Counted from the first letter of the stretch, positions 20,298 through 29,554 are shown. The stretch is DNA of 64,000 nt from Mangrovicella endophytica (GCF_002893625.1 NZ_PKMZ01000002.1:248001-312000), one strand, 5' to 3'. The notes: generated by a model from the letters alone, not told the origin. A program made the numbers and translations.

Positions 20298-20313
20298 CTT
20301 GCATCAGTGCAAG
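20298..20313. promoter_or_regulatory. Perfect inverted repeat upstream of the hypothetical/LuxR-type pair
   Basis: CTTGCATCAGTGCAAG is a perfect 6-4-6 inverted repeat located 40 bases upstream of the hypothetical gene. A further TGCAA lies just before it at 20290-20294. Its form is compatible with a binding site for a dimeric regulator, such as the LuxR-type protein encoded two genes down. This is inference from symmetry and position. Confidence 0.5.
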
Positions 20314-20383
20314 ACTACAAACCCAGATCGACGGTTTGCCGTGGGGTAAAATTCGAATATCTACAGGATCCAGGCTCTGGTAA

Positions 20384-21316
20384 TCAGTCGAACAGGCTGG
20401 ACACCGACTCTTCGGTGGCGGTGCGCTGGATGGCTTCGCCGAGAAGGTTCGCGGTCGTGACGACCCGGATGTTCTCTGCCGCGGTGATCGCCTTGGTCGG
20501 CTGGATCGAGTCGGTGATGACCAACTCCTTGAGGCTCGAGGCGCCGATACGTGCCACGGCGCCGCCGGACAATACGCCATGCGTGATATAAGCGGTGACG
20601 CTGCTGGCGCCTTGCTCCATCAGCGCGTCGGCCGCATTGCAGAGCGTGCCGCCGGAATCGATGATGTCGTCGATCAGGATGCAGTTGCGGCCGTCGACGT
20701 CACCGATGATGTTCATGACCTCCGACTCGCCCGGCCGGTCGCGGCGCTTGTCGACGATGGACAGGGGCGCGTCGAGCCGCTTGGCAAGGGCGCGGGCGCG
20801 GACCACGCCGCCGACGTCGGGGGAAACGATCATCAGGTTCGACAGGTCCTGATGCTCCTTGATGTCGCGCGAGATCAGCGGCACGGCAAACAGATTGTCG
20901 GTCGGGATGTCGAAGAAGCCCTGGATCTGTCCGGCATGAAGATCCAGCGTCATGACGCGATTGGCGCCGGCCTCGGTGATGAGATTGGCGACCAGCTTCG
21001 CCGAGATCGGCGTGCGCCCGCCGGCTTTGCGGTCCTGTCGGGCGTAGCCGAAGTAAGGGATCACCGCAGTGATACGCCGGGCGGATGCGCGCCGCATCGC
21101 GTCGATCATGATGAGCAGTTCCATCAGGTGATCGTTGGCGGGATAGGAGGTCGACTGGACGATGAAGACGTCCTCGCCGCGCACATTCTCCTGGATTTCG
21201 ACGAAGATCTCCTGATCGGCGAAGCGCCGAACCATCGCCTTGCCCAGCGGCAGTTCCAGATAGCGGCCGATCGACTCGGCCAGCATGCGATTGGAATTGC
21301 CGCTGAAGAGTTTCAT
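20384..21316 (-). CDS. prs: Ribose-phosphate pyrophosphokinase
   Basis: Prs makes PRPP from ribose 5-phosphate and ATP for purine, pyrimidine, His and Trp synthesis. The 310-residue product shows [18 protein letters not shown], the flexible-loop and catalytic region [27 protein letters not shown], and the PRPP-binding motif [15 protein letters not shown]. The length is normal. It is monocistronic as far as can be seen, with the lipoprotein gene upstream on the same strand. Confidence 0.97.
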   Translation of the reverse strand: MKLFSGNSNRMLAESIGRYLELPLGKAMVRRFADQEIFVEIQENVRGEDVFIVQSTSYPANDHLMELLIMIDAMRRASARRITAVIPYFGYARQDRKAGGRTPISAKLVANLITEAGANRVMTLDLHAGQIQGFFDIPTDNLFAVPLISRDIKEHQDLSNLMIVSPDVGGVVRARALAKRLDAPLSIVDKRRDRPGESEVMNIIGDVDGRNCILIDDIIDSGGTLCNAADALMEQGASSVTAYITHGVLSGGAVARIGASSLKELVITDSIQPTKAITAAENIRVVTTANLLGEAIQRTATEESVSSLFD

Positions 21317-21497
21317 CGCGTTTTTCTCATCGGAGCCGGGGGCAGAAGGGCAGTGTCGCCACAGGGCCTATCGCAGTGCAGCATAGATGGGGCCGTCCTT
21401 CTTCGCAGCGCTCCTTAACACCGTCCGAAGAAGATTCAAGGCGGATCGCGGCAGGCACACCCTGCAAGCTGCGACCGCCTTCAAACAGGGTAAAGCC

Positions 21498-22073
21498 TCA
21501 GCCCTGCGCTGCCGCGATACGTGTCGTCTCGCTTAATGTGCGTGTGGCGATGGCGTCGAGGACCGCAGGTCCGACCGCCGTCCAGGGGTCACCGCCGCCG
21601 CTGCCGGCAGCCAACTCCTTGCCCTGGATACGATCAATGCGGCGGTCGTTCTGATCCAGAACGTCCCAGACGAAGACGACAGCCGTGCGCCCGCCCTCGT
21701 CCAGTGCGGAGAGGTAGCCCTTCAGCCGCAGAGGGGCGCTGGGCCCGCCGGAGGGCCTGATGGTGATCCCTTGCGAGACCGCTGCGCGCGACAGCGCTTG
21801 CGCCATCGCGCCTGCCGTTTCCGGCGGCGCACCCACCAGCGGCAAGAACTGGATTTCGGTTGAGACGCCTCCAGCGCGAAGCTCCGGCTCTGCGGCTGCG
21901 CTTCTGTTGCTGGACCCGCCGGGCATCTCCATCGGCGGCATGCTGCCGGCGCCGCCGCTCGCCATGTCGCCCGGCGGCGTCATCCCCATGCTCGTATCCG
22001 AGCTGCGGCAGCCCGACAGAAGCAGGAGGACGAGGCAAAGCGAACGGCCCGCTCGCGCGCCAGTCAACATCAT
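21498..22073 (-). CDS. Putative outer or inner membrane lipoprotein, unknown function
   Basis: This 191-residue protein begins with a lipoprotein signal peptide (ARAGRSLCLVLLLLSGC), with LLSG-C as a canonical lipobox. A Met/Gly/Pro-rich linker follows, then a compact domain of about 120 residues (TEIQFLPLVGAPPETAGAMA, LRLKGYLSALDEGG, VVFVWDVLDQNDRRIDRIQG). Similar lipoproteins occur next to prs in other alphaproteobacteria as far as I can judge, but the role is not known. Two adjacent ATGs (22073 and 22070) are equally possible starts. Confidence 0.75.
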   Translation of the reverse strand: MMLTGARAGRSLCLVLLLLSGCRSSDTSMGMTPPGDMASGGAGSMPPMEMPGGSSNRSAAAEPELRAGGVSTEIQFLPLVGAPPETAGAMAQALSRAAVSQGITIRPSGGPSAPLRLKGYLSALDEGGRTAVVFVWDVLDQNDRRIDRIQGKELAAGSGGGDPWTAVGPAVLDAIATRTLSETTRIAAAQG

Positions 22074-22300
22074 CGCTCGCGATCCTCTTCGTCTAATGAT
22101 CCTCCTGCCGGGAGTGCTGCTGCTGAGCATAGCCTCACCGGCGTCGAGCGATCCGCGGATTGCCGAAGAGCATCATTGTCGCGATTTCCGCAACAAAGCC
22201 TTAAGAACTGGCCGCGCGAGGGCCGACCGGAAGCCTCGGATCACGCGGCCGCTTTCGCGCCGATCGAATTCCGGCGGCGCAGCGCATGACGACGCGGTGA

Positions 22301-23452
22301 TCAGGAAACGATCGACAGCTCCAGCGGCAGACGCGACAGCGGCTCCGGATCGCCGTCTGTGGTGAGGTATGTGCGCCCGAGCGTCATCGCCGTTCCCGTG
22401 TCGGAGTCCATGATGATCATGTGGGCGAAGAGCGTCATGGCGGGCTGGATCGGTTCGGCATTGCCGGATACGAACATCGGCATGTCCATCCAGGATGGCG
22501 CGTAGCGGGCACCGAGCGAATAGCCGCAGGCGCTCAGCCGGTGGCGCACCAACTCGTGCTTCTCCATCACCGCAGCATGCGCGTCGAACACGTCGCCGAA
22601 GGTCTGGCCCGGCCGCATCATCGCTTCGACGGCCCGCAGGGCTTCGCTGGCGGCTGCGTGCAGTTCCAGATGCCGGTCGCTCGGACGTCCGATCACCACG
22701 GTGCGCATCAGTGCCGCGTGATACTGTGCCTTAACGCCGGCCCATTCGAGCGTCAGCTGGTCGTCCTCGTCCAGACGGCGCCTGCCGGACTTGTAGCGGC
22801 AGAGAAGGGCATCGTTGCCGGACCCGATGATAAAGGGATTGGCGGGATAATCGCCGCCGGCCTTCAGGATCGATCCCTGCAAGGCGTGCAGGATGTCGGC
22901 CTCGTCGGCGCCCGGCTTGATCAGCGGTAGCGCCGCCTCGAAGGCGTCGTCGGCCAGCCGCGCCGCTTCACGTACATAGGCAATCTCGGCGTCGCTCTTG
23001 ATCGCGCGCAGCATCGGCACGAGCGTCGAGGCGTCCTTCAGGGACGCGAAGGAGCCAAGCCGCTCCTCGACGAGCTTGCCGTTGGCTGCGGTCAGTCCAT
23101 GCGTCGCCCATTCAACGCCGATCTTGGCGCCGAGCAGGCCCATGTCGTCCAGCATGTCGCGCAGGTCGAGACCTGGATCGGCGGCGCCACGATCGCGCCA
23201 GACCACGATGGTCTCGAGAATGGACGTGTGCCGCGCCTGCCGTAAGTCGGCCGAACGGGTGAGGAGGCGCATCTCGCCATCGGCCTTCACGGCAAGGCAC
23301 TGGAAGAAGCAGAAGCCAAAGGAGTCATAGCCGGTCAGCCAGTACATCGACTCCTGCGCGAACAGGAGCATGGCGTCCAGTTTGCGTTCGCTCATCTCGA
23401 GGATCAGCCGGTCGCGCCTGGCCTCGAATTCCTCGCGGGTAAAATGCAGCAT
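22301..23452 (-). CDS. M24-fold protein of creatinase/ectoine-hydrolase (DoeA) type
   Basis: This 383-residue protein has a creatinase N-terminal domain and a pita-bread C-terminal domain. The metal ligands of true M24 aminopeptidases are not conserved: the usual D-x-G...D-x-T-R segment reads LEWAGVKAQYHAALMRT, the GHGIG His position reads GYSLG, and the terminal Glu pair is absent. This pattern resembles creatinase and the ectoine hydrolase DoeA, which cleave C-N bonds without being peptidases. It is therefore probably an amidohydrolase of a small nitrogen compound. It follows pgeF with a 6-base gap. Confidence 0.8.
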   Translation of the reverse strand: MLHFTREEFEARRDRLILEMSERKLDAMLLFAQESMYWLTGYDSFGFCFFQCLAVKADGEMRLLTRSADLRQARHTSILETIVVWRDRGAADPGLDLRDMLDDMGLLGAKIGVEWATHGLTAANGKLVEERLGSFASLKDASTLVPMLRAIKSDAEIAYVREAARLADDAFEAALPLIKPGADEADILHALQGSILKAGGDYPANPFIIGSGNDALLCRYKSGRRRLDEDDQLTLEWAGVKAQYHAALMRTVVIGRPSDRHLELHAAASEALRAVEAMMRPGQTFGDVFDAHAAVMEKHELVRHRLSACGYSLGARYAPSWMDMPMFVSGNAEPIQPAMTLFAHMIIMDSDTGTAMTLGRTYLTTDGDPEPLSRLPLELSIVS

Positions 23453-23458
23453 CGTCTC

Positions 23459-24268
23459 TCAGGCCCTGATGGCGATTGCGGCGAGCTGCCGGCCATAGTC
23501 CGGCTCGCTGCGATGCGTGGTGCGCCGGAAGGAGAAGAAGCGATCCTCCTCGGCATAGGTGCAGCGGCCGACGAAGCTCGCCTGAACGCCCGCTGCCTCC
23601 AGGCGCGCGACGATGAAGGCCGGCAGGTCGAGCTGGCGCTTGTCATCCGAGACGCCGGCGCTGAAAAAGCGGCCATAGGAGGAATCCGCTTCGACGAAGA
23701 CGGCCTCGCGATCGGCGCCGATCTCGTAATTGGCGGCCGTGATGGTCGGGCCAAGCACCGCGACAATGTTTTCGCGCCTCGCGCCACAGCGTTCCATCGC
23801 ATCGATGGTCGATTCGAGCACGCCGCCGAGCGCGCCCTTCCAGCCCGCATGGGCGGCGCCGACGACGCCGGCCTTCTCGTCGGCGAAGAGCACCGGTCCG
23901 CAGTCAGCCGTCACAACGCCGATGGGAAGGCCGGGCGTCGCGGTGACGATGGCGTCGACCTTCGGCCGCTCCGGCCCGAACGGCGCCTCGACGATGACGG
24001 CATCCGGCGAATGGATCTGCCACGGTGTGACGACGTCCGATCCGGTGCTGCCGAGATAGGCGGCCGCGCGCCGGCGGTTCTCGCGCACATCATCACGCCG
24101 GTCCTCTGAGCCGAGCCCGGCGTTCAGCCCAGCATAGATGCCGCTGGAGACGCCGCCGCGGCGGGTGAAGAAGGCATGGCGGATGCCGGCCATGCGGGAG
24201 AGGGGGCCGGCCGAGAGGACGTCATCCTCGGTCAGCGGCCGGTCAGCCGTTTGCGTATCGTCGAACAT
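23459..24268 (-). CDS. pgeF: Peptidoglycan editing factor PgeF (laccase-domain)
   Basis: PgeF removes mis-incorporated amino acids from peptidoglycan precursors; members were formerly called polyphenol oxidase. The 269-residue product has HAFFTRRGGVSSGIYAGLN, the ligand His in WQIHSPD, the ligand Cys in VVTADCGPVLFAD, and AAHAGWKGAL. The C-terminal CTYAEEDRFFSFRR is also typical. An ATG 24 bases upstream is an alternative start but adds only low-complexity residues. It follows midA in the conserved order lgt-midA-pgeF. Confidence 0.93.
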   Translation of the reverse strand: MFDDTQTADRPLTEDDVLSAGPLSRMAGIRHAFFTRRGGVSSGIYAGLNAGLGSEDRRDDVRENRRRAAAYLGSTGSDVVTPWQIHSPDAVIVEAPFGPERPKVDAIVTATPGLPIGVVTADCGPVLFADEKAGVVGAAHAGWKGALGGVLESTIDAMERCGARRENIVAVLGPTITAANYEIGADREAVFVEADSSYGRFFSAGVSDDKRQLDLPAFIVARLEAAGVQASFVGRCTYAEEDRFFSFRRTTHRSEPDYGRQLAAIAIRA

Positions 24269-24315
24269 GGCGCGGGATGGTGGTGGAGCCACTCGGTGAA
24301 GTCAATCACTGGACA

Positions 24316-25407
24316 TTAGCGAAAAGGCGGCAGTTCCATTGGCTGCGACGCGGCCGCCAAGACCTTGAAAAGGCGGCCCATCTCGCCTTCGCCGCTGCCA
24401 GCGAGACGGCGTGTCGCAGTCTCGATCGCGCGACCCTCGTCAGCGCCGCCGCGGCGGGCCAGAGCCTCGGCGCGGTCGAGGAGGCCTAGGGTGGCAAGGA
24501 ATGCCCCCTGCTCGGCGATTGGCGCGACCGCCAGACCACTCGCGGCGAGGATCCGTGCGAGCCGGCTGAAGTCAACATGGCTCGTGATATCGACGAGGCC
24601 CGGCTGTGCCAGCGGGTCGGCAAAGGCATGGCGGCGCAGCGCCTGAAGCGTGTCGCCATAGCCGGGCGCGGCGTGGCCGTAATCGATGAAGAGCGCCGCA
24701 CCGCCTACCGACGCGATGCGGCGGCCGATCGTCGAGGCGAGCGCGTCCCGCTGCGGGGAGAGCTCCAGGATCCCGCCCTCCGGCGGTAGCGGCCAGCGCG
24801 CCAGCTCGGCCGAGATCGGATCGCCTTGAAGGTCATGCGGCACGAAAACGAAGCGGCTATCCGGAGCCAGGGCGACGCGGCGCTCCTGCCAGCGCCCGTC
24901 ATGCGAAACGAACTGGCGGATCGGCGCGGCGTCGAAGAGCTCGTTGCCGACGATGATCGTCGGCATGGCCTCCAGTTCCTCGATCCGGCGCACCCGTCGC
25001 AGCGGCAGGTCGAAGCGGTCGAGCGCCTGCAGCTGCAGCGCGGCGAGTCGGTCGCTGGTTTCCACCAGCCGCACCTTCGCAGCCTTGATGAAGTCCGGTT
25101 CAAGCCGCAGCACGGTCCGGATCATGTCGATGGCGAGTGTGCCGCGGCCGGGCCCGATCTCGACAAATACGAACGGCGAGGGGCTCCCCAGCGCGCGCCA
25201 GGCCGCAACGCACCAGGCGCCAATGATCTCGCCGAACATCTGACTGATGTCCGGGGCGGTGACAAAGTCGCCGGCGCGGCCGAAGGGTTCTGCCTGCGAA
25301 TAGTAGCCGTGCTCGGGATCGAAGAGCGCGACCGCCCAGTAGCGCTCCAGGGTGATTGGCCCGTCGCGCCGGATCGCTTGCGTGATCTTGGCCGCAGCGC
25401 CTGTCAC
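24316..25407 (-). CDS. SAM-dependent methyltransferase of the MidA/NDUFAF7 family
   Basis: This 363-residue protein matches the protein-arginine methyltransferase NDUFAF7 (MidA) family, which in mitochondria methylates a complex I subunit. Features are ITLERYWAVALFDPEHGYYS at the N-terminus, GDFVTAPDISQMFGE, the SAM motif FVEIGPGRGTLA, and VGNELFDAAPIRQF. The GTG at 25407 overlaps the lgt stop by GTGA, which decides the start. It lies between lgt and pgeF, the usual alphaproteobacterial order. Confidence 0.93.
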   Translation of the reverse strand: MTGAAAKITQAIRRDGPITLERYWAVALFDPEHGYYSQAEPFGRAGDFVTAPDISQMFGEIIGAWCVAAWRALGSPSPFVFVEIGPGRGTLAIDMIRTVLRLEPDFIKAAKVRLVETSDRLAALQLQALDRFDLPLRRVRRIEELEAMPTIIVGNELFDAAPIRQFVSHDGRWQERRVALAPDSRFVFVPHDLQGDPISAELARWPLPPEGGILELSPQRDALASTIGRRIASVGGAALFIDYGHAAPGYGDTLQALRRHAFADPLAQPGLVDITSHVDFSRLARILAASGLAVAPIAEQGAFLATLGLLDRAEALARRGGADEGRAIETATRRLAGSGEGEMGRLFKVLAAASQPMELPPFR

Positions 25408-26276
25408 GGGGCCGTCGGTGCGGCGCCCGGCGTCGCGGGCGCGGCATAGCTGCGCGGCTTGGCGGTGATGATGCCCCAGGCTGCGACGAGCAGCATCGGC
25501 ATCGACAGCACCATGCCCATGGTCAGCCAGCCGCCATAGAGATAGCCGAGCTGGACGTCGGGGATGCGCACGAACTCGACGAGAATCCGGGCGATACCGT
25601 AACCGCCAATAAAGACGGCACCGACAAAGCGGGGTTTTCGGAGCATCTTGAAGTGATGCGTCAGGATCCGCAGCACCAGCCAGAGGATGACGCCTTCCAT
25701 CAGCGCCTCGTAGAGCTGGCTCGGATGGCGCGGTTCTGGACCGCCGGTCGGGAACACCATTGCCCAGGGCACGTCGGACGGTGCCCCCCACAGCTCGCCA
25801 TTGATGAAGTTGGCGATACGGCCGAAAAACAGGCCGAAGGGCACGGAGGCCGCGACGACGTCGATCAGGCTGAACAAGGGCACGCGATACTGCGCGCAGA
25901 AGATGATGATGGCGATGACGACGCCGACGAGGCCGCCATGGAAGGACATGCCGCCTTCCCAGACGCGCAGTGCCGCCCATGGATCGTCGACGTAGCGCGG
26001 GAAGTCGTAGAACAGGATGGAGCCGAGCCGGCCGCCAAGAATGATCCCGCCGGTGATCCACAGGATGAAGTCGTCGATGTCAGTCTCTTTGATCGGCGAG
26101 ACGCCGCCTGGCCAGAGCCTCGGATTGCCGACGAGGGCGCGCCCGTAGAGCCAGCCGCACAGGATGCCGGCGACATAGGCGAGGCCATACCACCGGACCG
26201 CGATCGGCCCGAGGTGGATGAGTACGGGATCGATGGAGGGATAGGTGAGAATGCCGAGAGTGGCGATCGGGAGCAT
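25404..26276 (-). CDS. lgt: Prolipoprotein diacylglyceryl transferase
   Basis: Lgt attaches diacylglycerol to the lipobox Cys of prelipoproteins at the inner membrane. The 290-residue product has about seven membrane segments. The signature GRIANFINGELWG with the essential Arg and the Asn residues is present, as is GGMSFHGGLVG and the HPSQLYEALMEG segment. I start at the ATG at 26276 (MLPIATLGI); an ATG 12 codons earlier is possible. It is translationally coupled to midA and divergent from ubiK. Confidence 0.97.
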   Translation of the reverse strand: MLPIATLGILTYPSIDPVLIHLGPIAVRWYGLAYVAGILCGWLYGRALVGNPRLWPGGVSPIKETDIDDFILWITGGIILGGRLGSILFYDFPRYVDDPWAALRVWEGGMSFHGGLVGVVIAIIIFCAQYRVPLFSLIDVVAASVPFGLFFGRIANFINGELWGAPSDVPWAMVFPTGGPEPRHPSQLYEALMEGVILWLVLRILTHHFKMLRKPRFVGAVFIGGYGIARILVEFVRIPDVQLGYLYGGWLTMGMVLSMPMLLVAAWGIITAKPRSYAAPATPGAAPTAP

Positions 26277-26464
26277 CAGGGCCTGATCCGGAGAATGGCG
26301 CCGGGCGCCCATTGCGAAGCGGCGCGACCTTGGCTCCTTGGCCCCGGCCGGTCAAGCGCAGACAGCCTGACTTCTGTCTGAAGACGGCCCCGGCTCGACC
26401 TGCCATTGCCTTTGCGGATCGGCCTCACTAACTCGAAAGTCTGATCGCTATCCGGAGAGACGCC

Positions 26465-26782
26465 ATGAGCAACCGAGGTCCGAACCGCTTTCTCGACGAG
26501 TTCGCGCGGCTGATGACCGATGCCGCCGGTGCCGCGCAGGGCATGCGCAAGGAGGTTGAAGGCGTCTTCCGTGCCCAGGGCGAGCGTCTGCTCAATCAGA
26601 TGGACCTCGTGCAGCGCGAGGAGTTCGAGGCGGTGCGCGATATGGCGCTGAAGGCCCGCGCTGAGAATGAAGCGCTGAAGAAGCGCATGAGCGACTTGGA
26701 AGCCAAGGTCGGTGCGGGAACGCCCACGACGCCGGTGAGCGAGCCCACCATGGGTGACGGTCCGAACATCCCGATGGCGTGA
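26465..26782 (+). CDS. ubiK: Ubiquinone biosynthesis accessory factor UbiK
   Basis: This 105-residue BMFP/UbiK-family protein is a small helical factor that assists the ubiquinone biosynthesis complex. The sequence reads NRFLDEFARLMTDAAGAAQG, then GVFRAQGERLLNQMDLV and REEFEAVRDMALKARAENEALKK, a coiled coil at about residues 55-82, and ends in a disordered Thr/Pro tail. A GGAGAGACGCC ribosome binding region precedes the ATG. It is divergent from lgt, a conserved arrangement. Confidence 0.92.
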   Translation: MSNRGPNRFLDEFARLMTDAAGAAQGMRKEVEGVFRAQGERLLNQMDLVQREEFEAVRDMALKARAENEALKKRMSDLEAKVGAGTPTTPVSEPTMGDGPNIPMA

Positions 26783-27157
26783 GTCCGGATCGGGACCCGG
26801 ATCAGCTTCGCCTGTCGTGCCGAGCAGCGCAACTGAACAGGCGGAGCAGCCGAGTGGCGGATGGTGTGTCCTCGCCCGCCTGCTTTGTCGTGCCGTCCGA
26901 GCACCTACTCAGGGGTTTTTCGCCCTTCGTCAGGACGAGGGGCGGCCTGCTGCGCTCTGCCGAAGATGACCTCGTCCGATCTTCAATAAAATGCAGGAGA
27001 CTCCGGTAATAGATTGTTAACCATACCTTTGCTGAACGGGCCATTTAGAGCCTCTTGTAAAGGTTTTCTTAACCCTGGCGCTTGCGCCGACTGCCGTCGC
27101 TGCGGCTAATCCTTCCGTCGCGGGAGGATCCTCGCCGCTCAACAGTCGGGTATCGTC
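26783..27157. other. Intergenic region between ubiK and FkbM genes
   Basis: No gene is supported in this 375-bp stretch. GTTAACCAT at 27016-27024 matches the TTAACCAT half-site reported for CtrA-controlled promoters, and a second CTTAACC lies near 27069. It is noticeably AT-richer around 26985-27075, consistent with the promoter of the FkbM gene. Confidence 0.45.
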
Positions 27158-27922
27158 ATGGCTCTCGCTTCACTGGTTCGTTCTGCTGCGCGCATTGCGC
27201 TCGGTGCGGCGTTGCCGCCTGCAATCCTGATGCGTGCTCCCGCACTGGCCGGAACCCGCCTCCTCGCCCGCTACTGGATCGAAGCACTGCTTGGCCGGGG
27301 TAGCAGAACGCTGGTCAATGTTGGCGCGTGCGACGGTCAGAAGTTCGATGACGTCACGCCTTGGTTCCGGCGCATTCGCAACGGTCGGGCGCTGCTGGTT
27401 GAGCCGATCCCCTACAACCTCGAACGGCTACGCGCGAACTTCCCCGACCGCTCGCGCTTCATGATCGAGCCCGTGGCTATCGCCGACAAGGCGGGGCGGA
27501 TCACCATCCGCTCCTTCGACGAGGCGGCCCTGGAGGCCGGCACCCTCCCGGCTGAGCTGCAGGGCTGCTCCTCCATCACCTCCACCAACCTCATGCACGG
27601 GCGGACCGCCTGGGGCGAGGCGGACAACAACTTCCACTCCTTCGCCGCCTTCCTGCGCGACATGGAGATCGATGCCGAGCGACTGCAGACGGTGCTCGAC
27701 CGCAACGCCATTGATCGCATCGACGTGCTCCTGATCGATGCAGAAGGCGCGGACTGGATGGTGTTCAGCCAGTTCGACTTCGCGCGCTATCATCCAGACA
27801 TGATCAAGATCGAGATCGGCGCGCTGGAGGCGGCGGACATCGGGGCGACGGTGCTGCGGCTGAAGCAGAACGGATACAGGATTGGGATCACCGAGGAAGA
27901 CATCTGGGCTTTCGCGTCATGA
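27158..27922 (+). CDS. FkbM-family methyltransferase
   Basis: This 254-residue protein is a SAM-dependent methyltransferase of the FkbM family. The SAM site is LVNVGACDGQKFDDV, followed by LLVEPIPYNLERLRANF, and the later IDRIDVLLIDAEGADWMV and PDMIKIEIGALE are family hallmarks. An N-terminal hydrophobic stretch (residues 5-30) could associate it with the membrane. FkbM enzymes O-methylate polyketides, sugars or glycans; the substrate here is unknown. It appears monocistronic. Confidence 0.92.
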   Translation: MALASLVRSAARIALGAALPPAILMRAPALAGTRLLARYWIEALLGRGSRTLVNVGACDGQKFDDVTPWFRRIRNGRALLVEPIPYNLERLRANFPDRSRFMIEPVAIADKAGRITIRSFDEAALEAGTLPAELQGCSSITSTNLMHGRTAWGEADNNFHSFAAFLRDMEIDAERLQTVLDRNAIDRIDVLLIDAEGADWMVFSQFDFARYHPDMIKIEIGALEAADIGATVLRLKQNGYRIGITEEDIWAFAS

Positions 27923-28241
27923 CGGGCGCGTTTCACCCGGCTGACGGTGCTGCGGTGGCGGCAATCAACAGCTTATCCACTGCTTCGTGCCGCCTTTAAG
28001 GATTCGGAAAGGCCTTTTCGCAGAGTCGCTTAACCGGCCGCCGGACTCGGTCCATCGACCGGCGGGATGGCTTCCCCATGAATATTCCCGGCTTCCCCTT
28101 AGCGTCATGACTCCGTGCCTATAGACTGATTCTTAACGGTGATTCGCCGCGAGGCGGGTGCGGACCCACCGTTAGGATGCCGGTGCAGCCGCTCGCAGCA
28201 GTGCGCTCCGCGCCGGTTCGGCACGAGGAATTGGACAGGGA
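27923..28241. promoter_or_regulatory. GANTC-dense promoter region upstream of the YbjN-proC unit
   Basis: This 319-bp intergenic region contains six GANTC sites within 145 bp (28001, 28023, 28044, 28109, 28128, 28141), two CTTAAC motifs (28029 and 28133 areas) and one DnaA-box-like TTATCCACT at 27973-27981. GANTC is the CcrM methylation site in alphaproteobacteria. The density suggests control linked to DNA methylation state or the cell cycle, but this is inference. Confidence 0.5.
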
Positions 28242-28742
28242 ATGAGCTTCAGCCATACACATGCCGAGCGGCAATCCCACCCCGTCGACGTGGTGGAGCT
28301 TGTGGCGTCGGCGCGCGACTGGGCATTCGAGCGATCCTGCGAGGACGAGATCGCCATGTCCGTTGCCGGCCTGTGGGCGGATTACTCCGTGTCCTACTCC
28401 TGGCTGGAGGATTGCGAGGCACTGCATCTCGGCTGCGCCTTCGACATGAAGATCCCGGAGCATCGCCTGATCGAGGTGCTGAAGCTCCTGTCCAAGATCA
28501 ACGAGCAGCTCCTTGTCGGTCACTTTGACCTTTGGATGCACCAGGGCGCTGTGATGTACCGCAACACGCTGCTCCTGTGCGGCGGGGCCGAGCCGACTGG
28601 CGAACAGGCGGAGCGGCTGATCTCTGCAGCGCTCGAAGCCTGCGAGAAGTACTATCAGGCCTTTCAGTTCGTCATCTGGTCCAACAAGGACGCAGACGCA
28701 GCGATGGCCTGTTCGCTGTTCGAGACGGTGGGTGAAGCGTGA
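28242..28742 (+). CDS. YbjN-domain protein
   Basis: This 166-residue protein matches the alphaproteobacterial YbjN family, which has a type III secretion chaperone-like fold and no established biochemical role. Features include the Trp/Tyr-rich SVAGLWADYSVSYSWLED, LHLGCAFDMKIPEHRLIEV, and YYQAFQFVIWSNKDADAAM. Its stop overlaps the GTG start of proC by GTGA, so the two are translationally coupled, an arrangement shared widely in Hyphomicrobiales. Confidence 0.9.
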   Translation: MSFSHTHAERQSHPVDVVELVASARDWAFERSCEDEIAMSVAGLWADYSVSYSWLEDCEALHLGCAFDMKIPEHRLIEVLKLLSKINEQLLVGHFDLWMHQGAVMYRNTLLLCGGAEPTGEQAERLISAALEACEKYYQAFQFVIWSNKDADAAMACSLFETVGEA

Positions 28743-29554
28743 GCACCAGGCTCGGCCGCATCCTGCTGCTCGGCGGCGGGAACATGGGCGGCGCGATGCT
28801 TGGCGGCTGGATCGCCGCGGGTATCGATCCCTCTGACGTCCTGATCGTGGACCCCAATCCGGGCGAGGCGGTGCGTCCGCTGATCGAGGAGCGGGGCGTC
28901 CGTCTTGCTGCAAGTGTGCCCGCAGAACCGGTGGATGTCGTGGTCGTCGCGGTGAAGCCGCAGGTAATGGCAGACGTGCTGGCAAGCCTCCAGCCCGCTT
29001 TGAAGCCCTCGACGCTCGTCATCTCGGTCGCCGCCGGCAAGACCATCGCTTTCATCGAGGCTCGGCTTGGTGCTCGTCCGGTCGTGCGAGCCATGCCGAA
29101 CACCCCGGCGCTGATCGGACGCGGCATCACCGGTTGCTATGGCAACGAGGCGGTGATTCCTGCTCTGCGGGACGCGACAACGACGCTTCTCTCGGGGAGC
29201 GGTCCTGTCGAATGGGTCGACAGCGAAGCGTTGATCGACGTCGTCACCGGCGTTTCCGGCAGCGGCCCTGCCTATGTCTTCCTGCTCGCCGAGGCACTTG
29301 CCGCCGCAGGCGCGGCGGCCGGGCTGGAGCCGGACCTCGCGATGCGGCTTGCCCGGCATACAGTCGCCGGCGCCGGCGAACTGATGATCCGCTCCGACAA
29401 GGTGCCGGCAGAGCTTCGTCGCGCCGTGACCTCGCCGAACGGCACGACACAGGCCGCCCTGGAAATCCTGATGGCGGACGACGGCCTCAACGCGCTGATG
29501 ACACGCGCCGTCGCCGCGTCGGTCAACCGAGCACGTGAACTCGCGAAGGATTGA
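28739..29554 (+). CDS. proC: Pyrroline-5-carboxylate reductase
   Basis: ProC performs the last step of proline synthesis, reducing pyrroline-5-carboxylate with NAD(P)H. The 271-residue product shows the Rossmann motif [40 protein letters not shown] and the C-terminal signature [15 protein letters not shown] with [13 protein letters not shown]. It starts with GTG at 28739, overlapping the YbjN stop. csaA follows within 3 bases, giving a three-gene unit. Confidence 0.97.
   Translation: MSTRLGRILLLGGGNMGGAMLGGWIAAGIDPSDVLIVDPNPGEAVRPLIEERGVRLAASVPAEPVDVVVVAVKPQVMADVLASLQPALKPSTLVISVAAGKTIAFIEARLGARPVVRAMPNTPALIGRGITGCYGNEAVIPALRDATTTLLSGSGPVEWVDSEALIDVVTGVSGSGPAYVFLLAEALAAAGAAAGLEPDLAMRLARHTVAGAGELMIRSDKVPAELRRAVTSPNGTTQAALEILMADDGLNALMTRAVAASVNRARELAKD

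Noticed and set aside
27973-28145. Replication origin suggested by a DnaA-box-like site with GANTC and TTAA motifs
   Set aside because: Only one DnaA-like box is present, and none of the usual origin neighbours (hemE, dnaA, parAB, repABC) is in the window. A regulated promoter is more likely.
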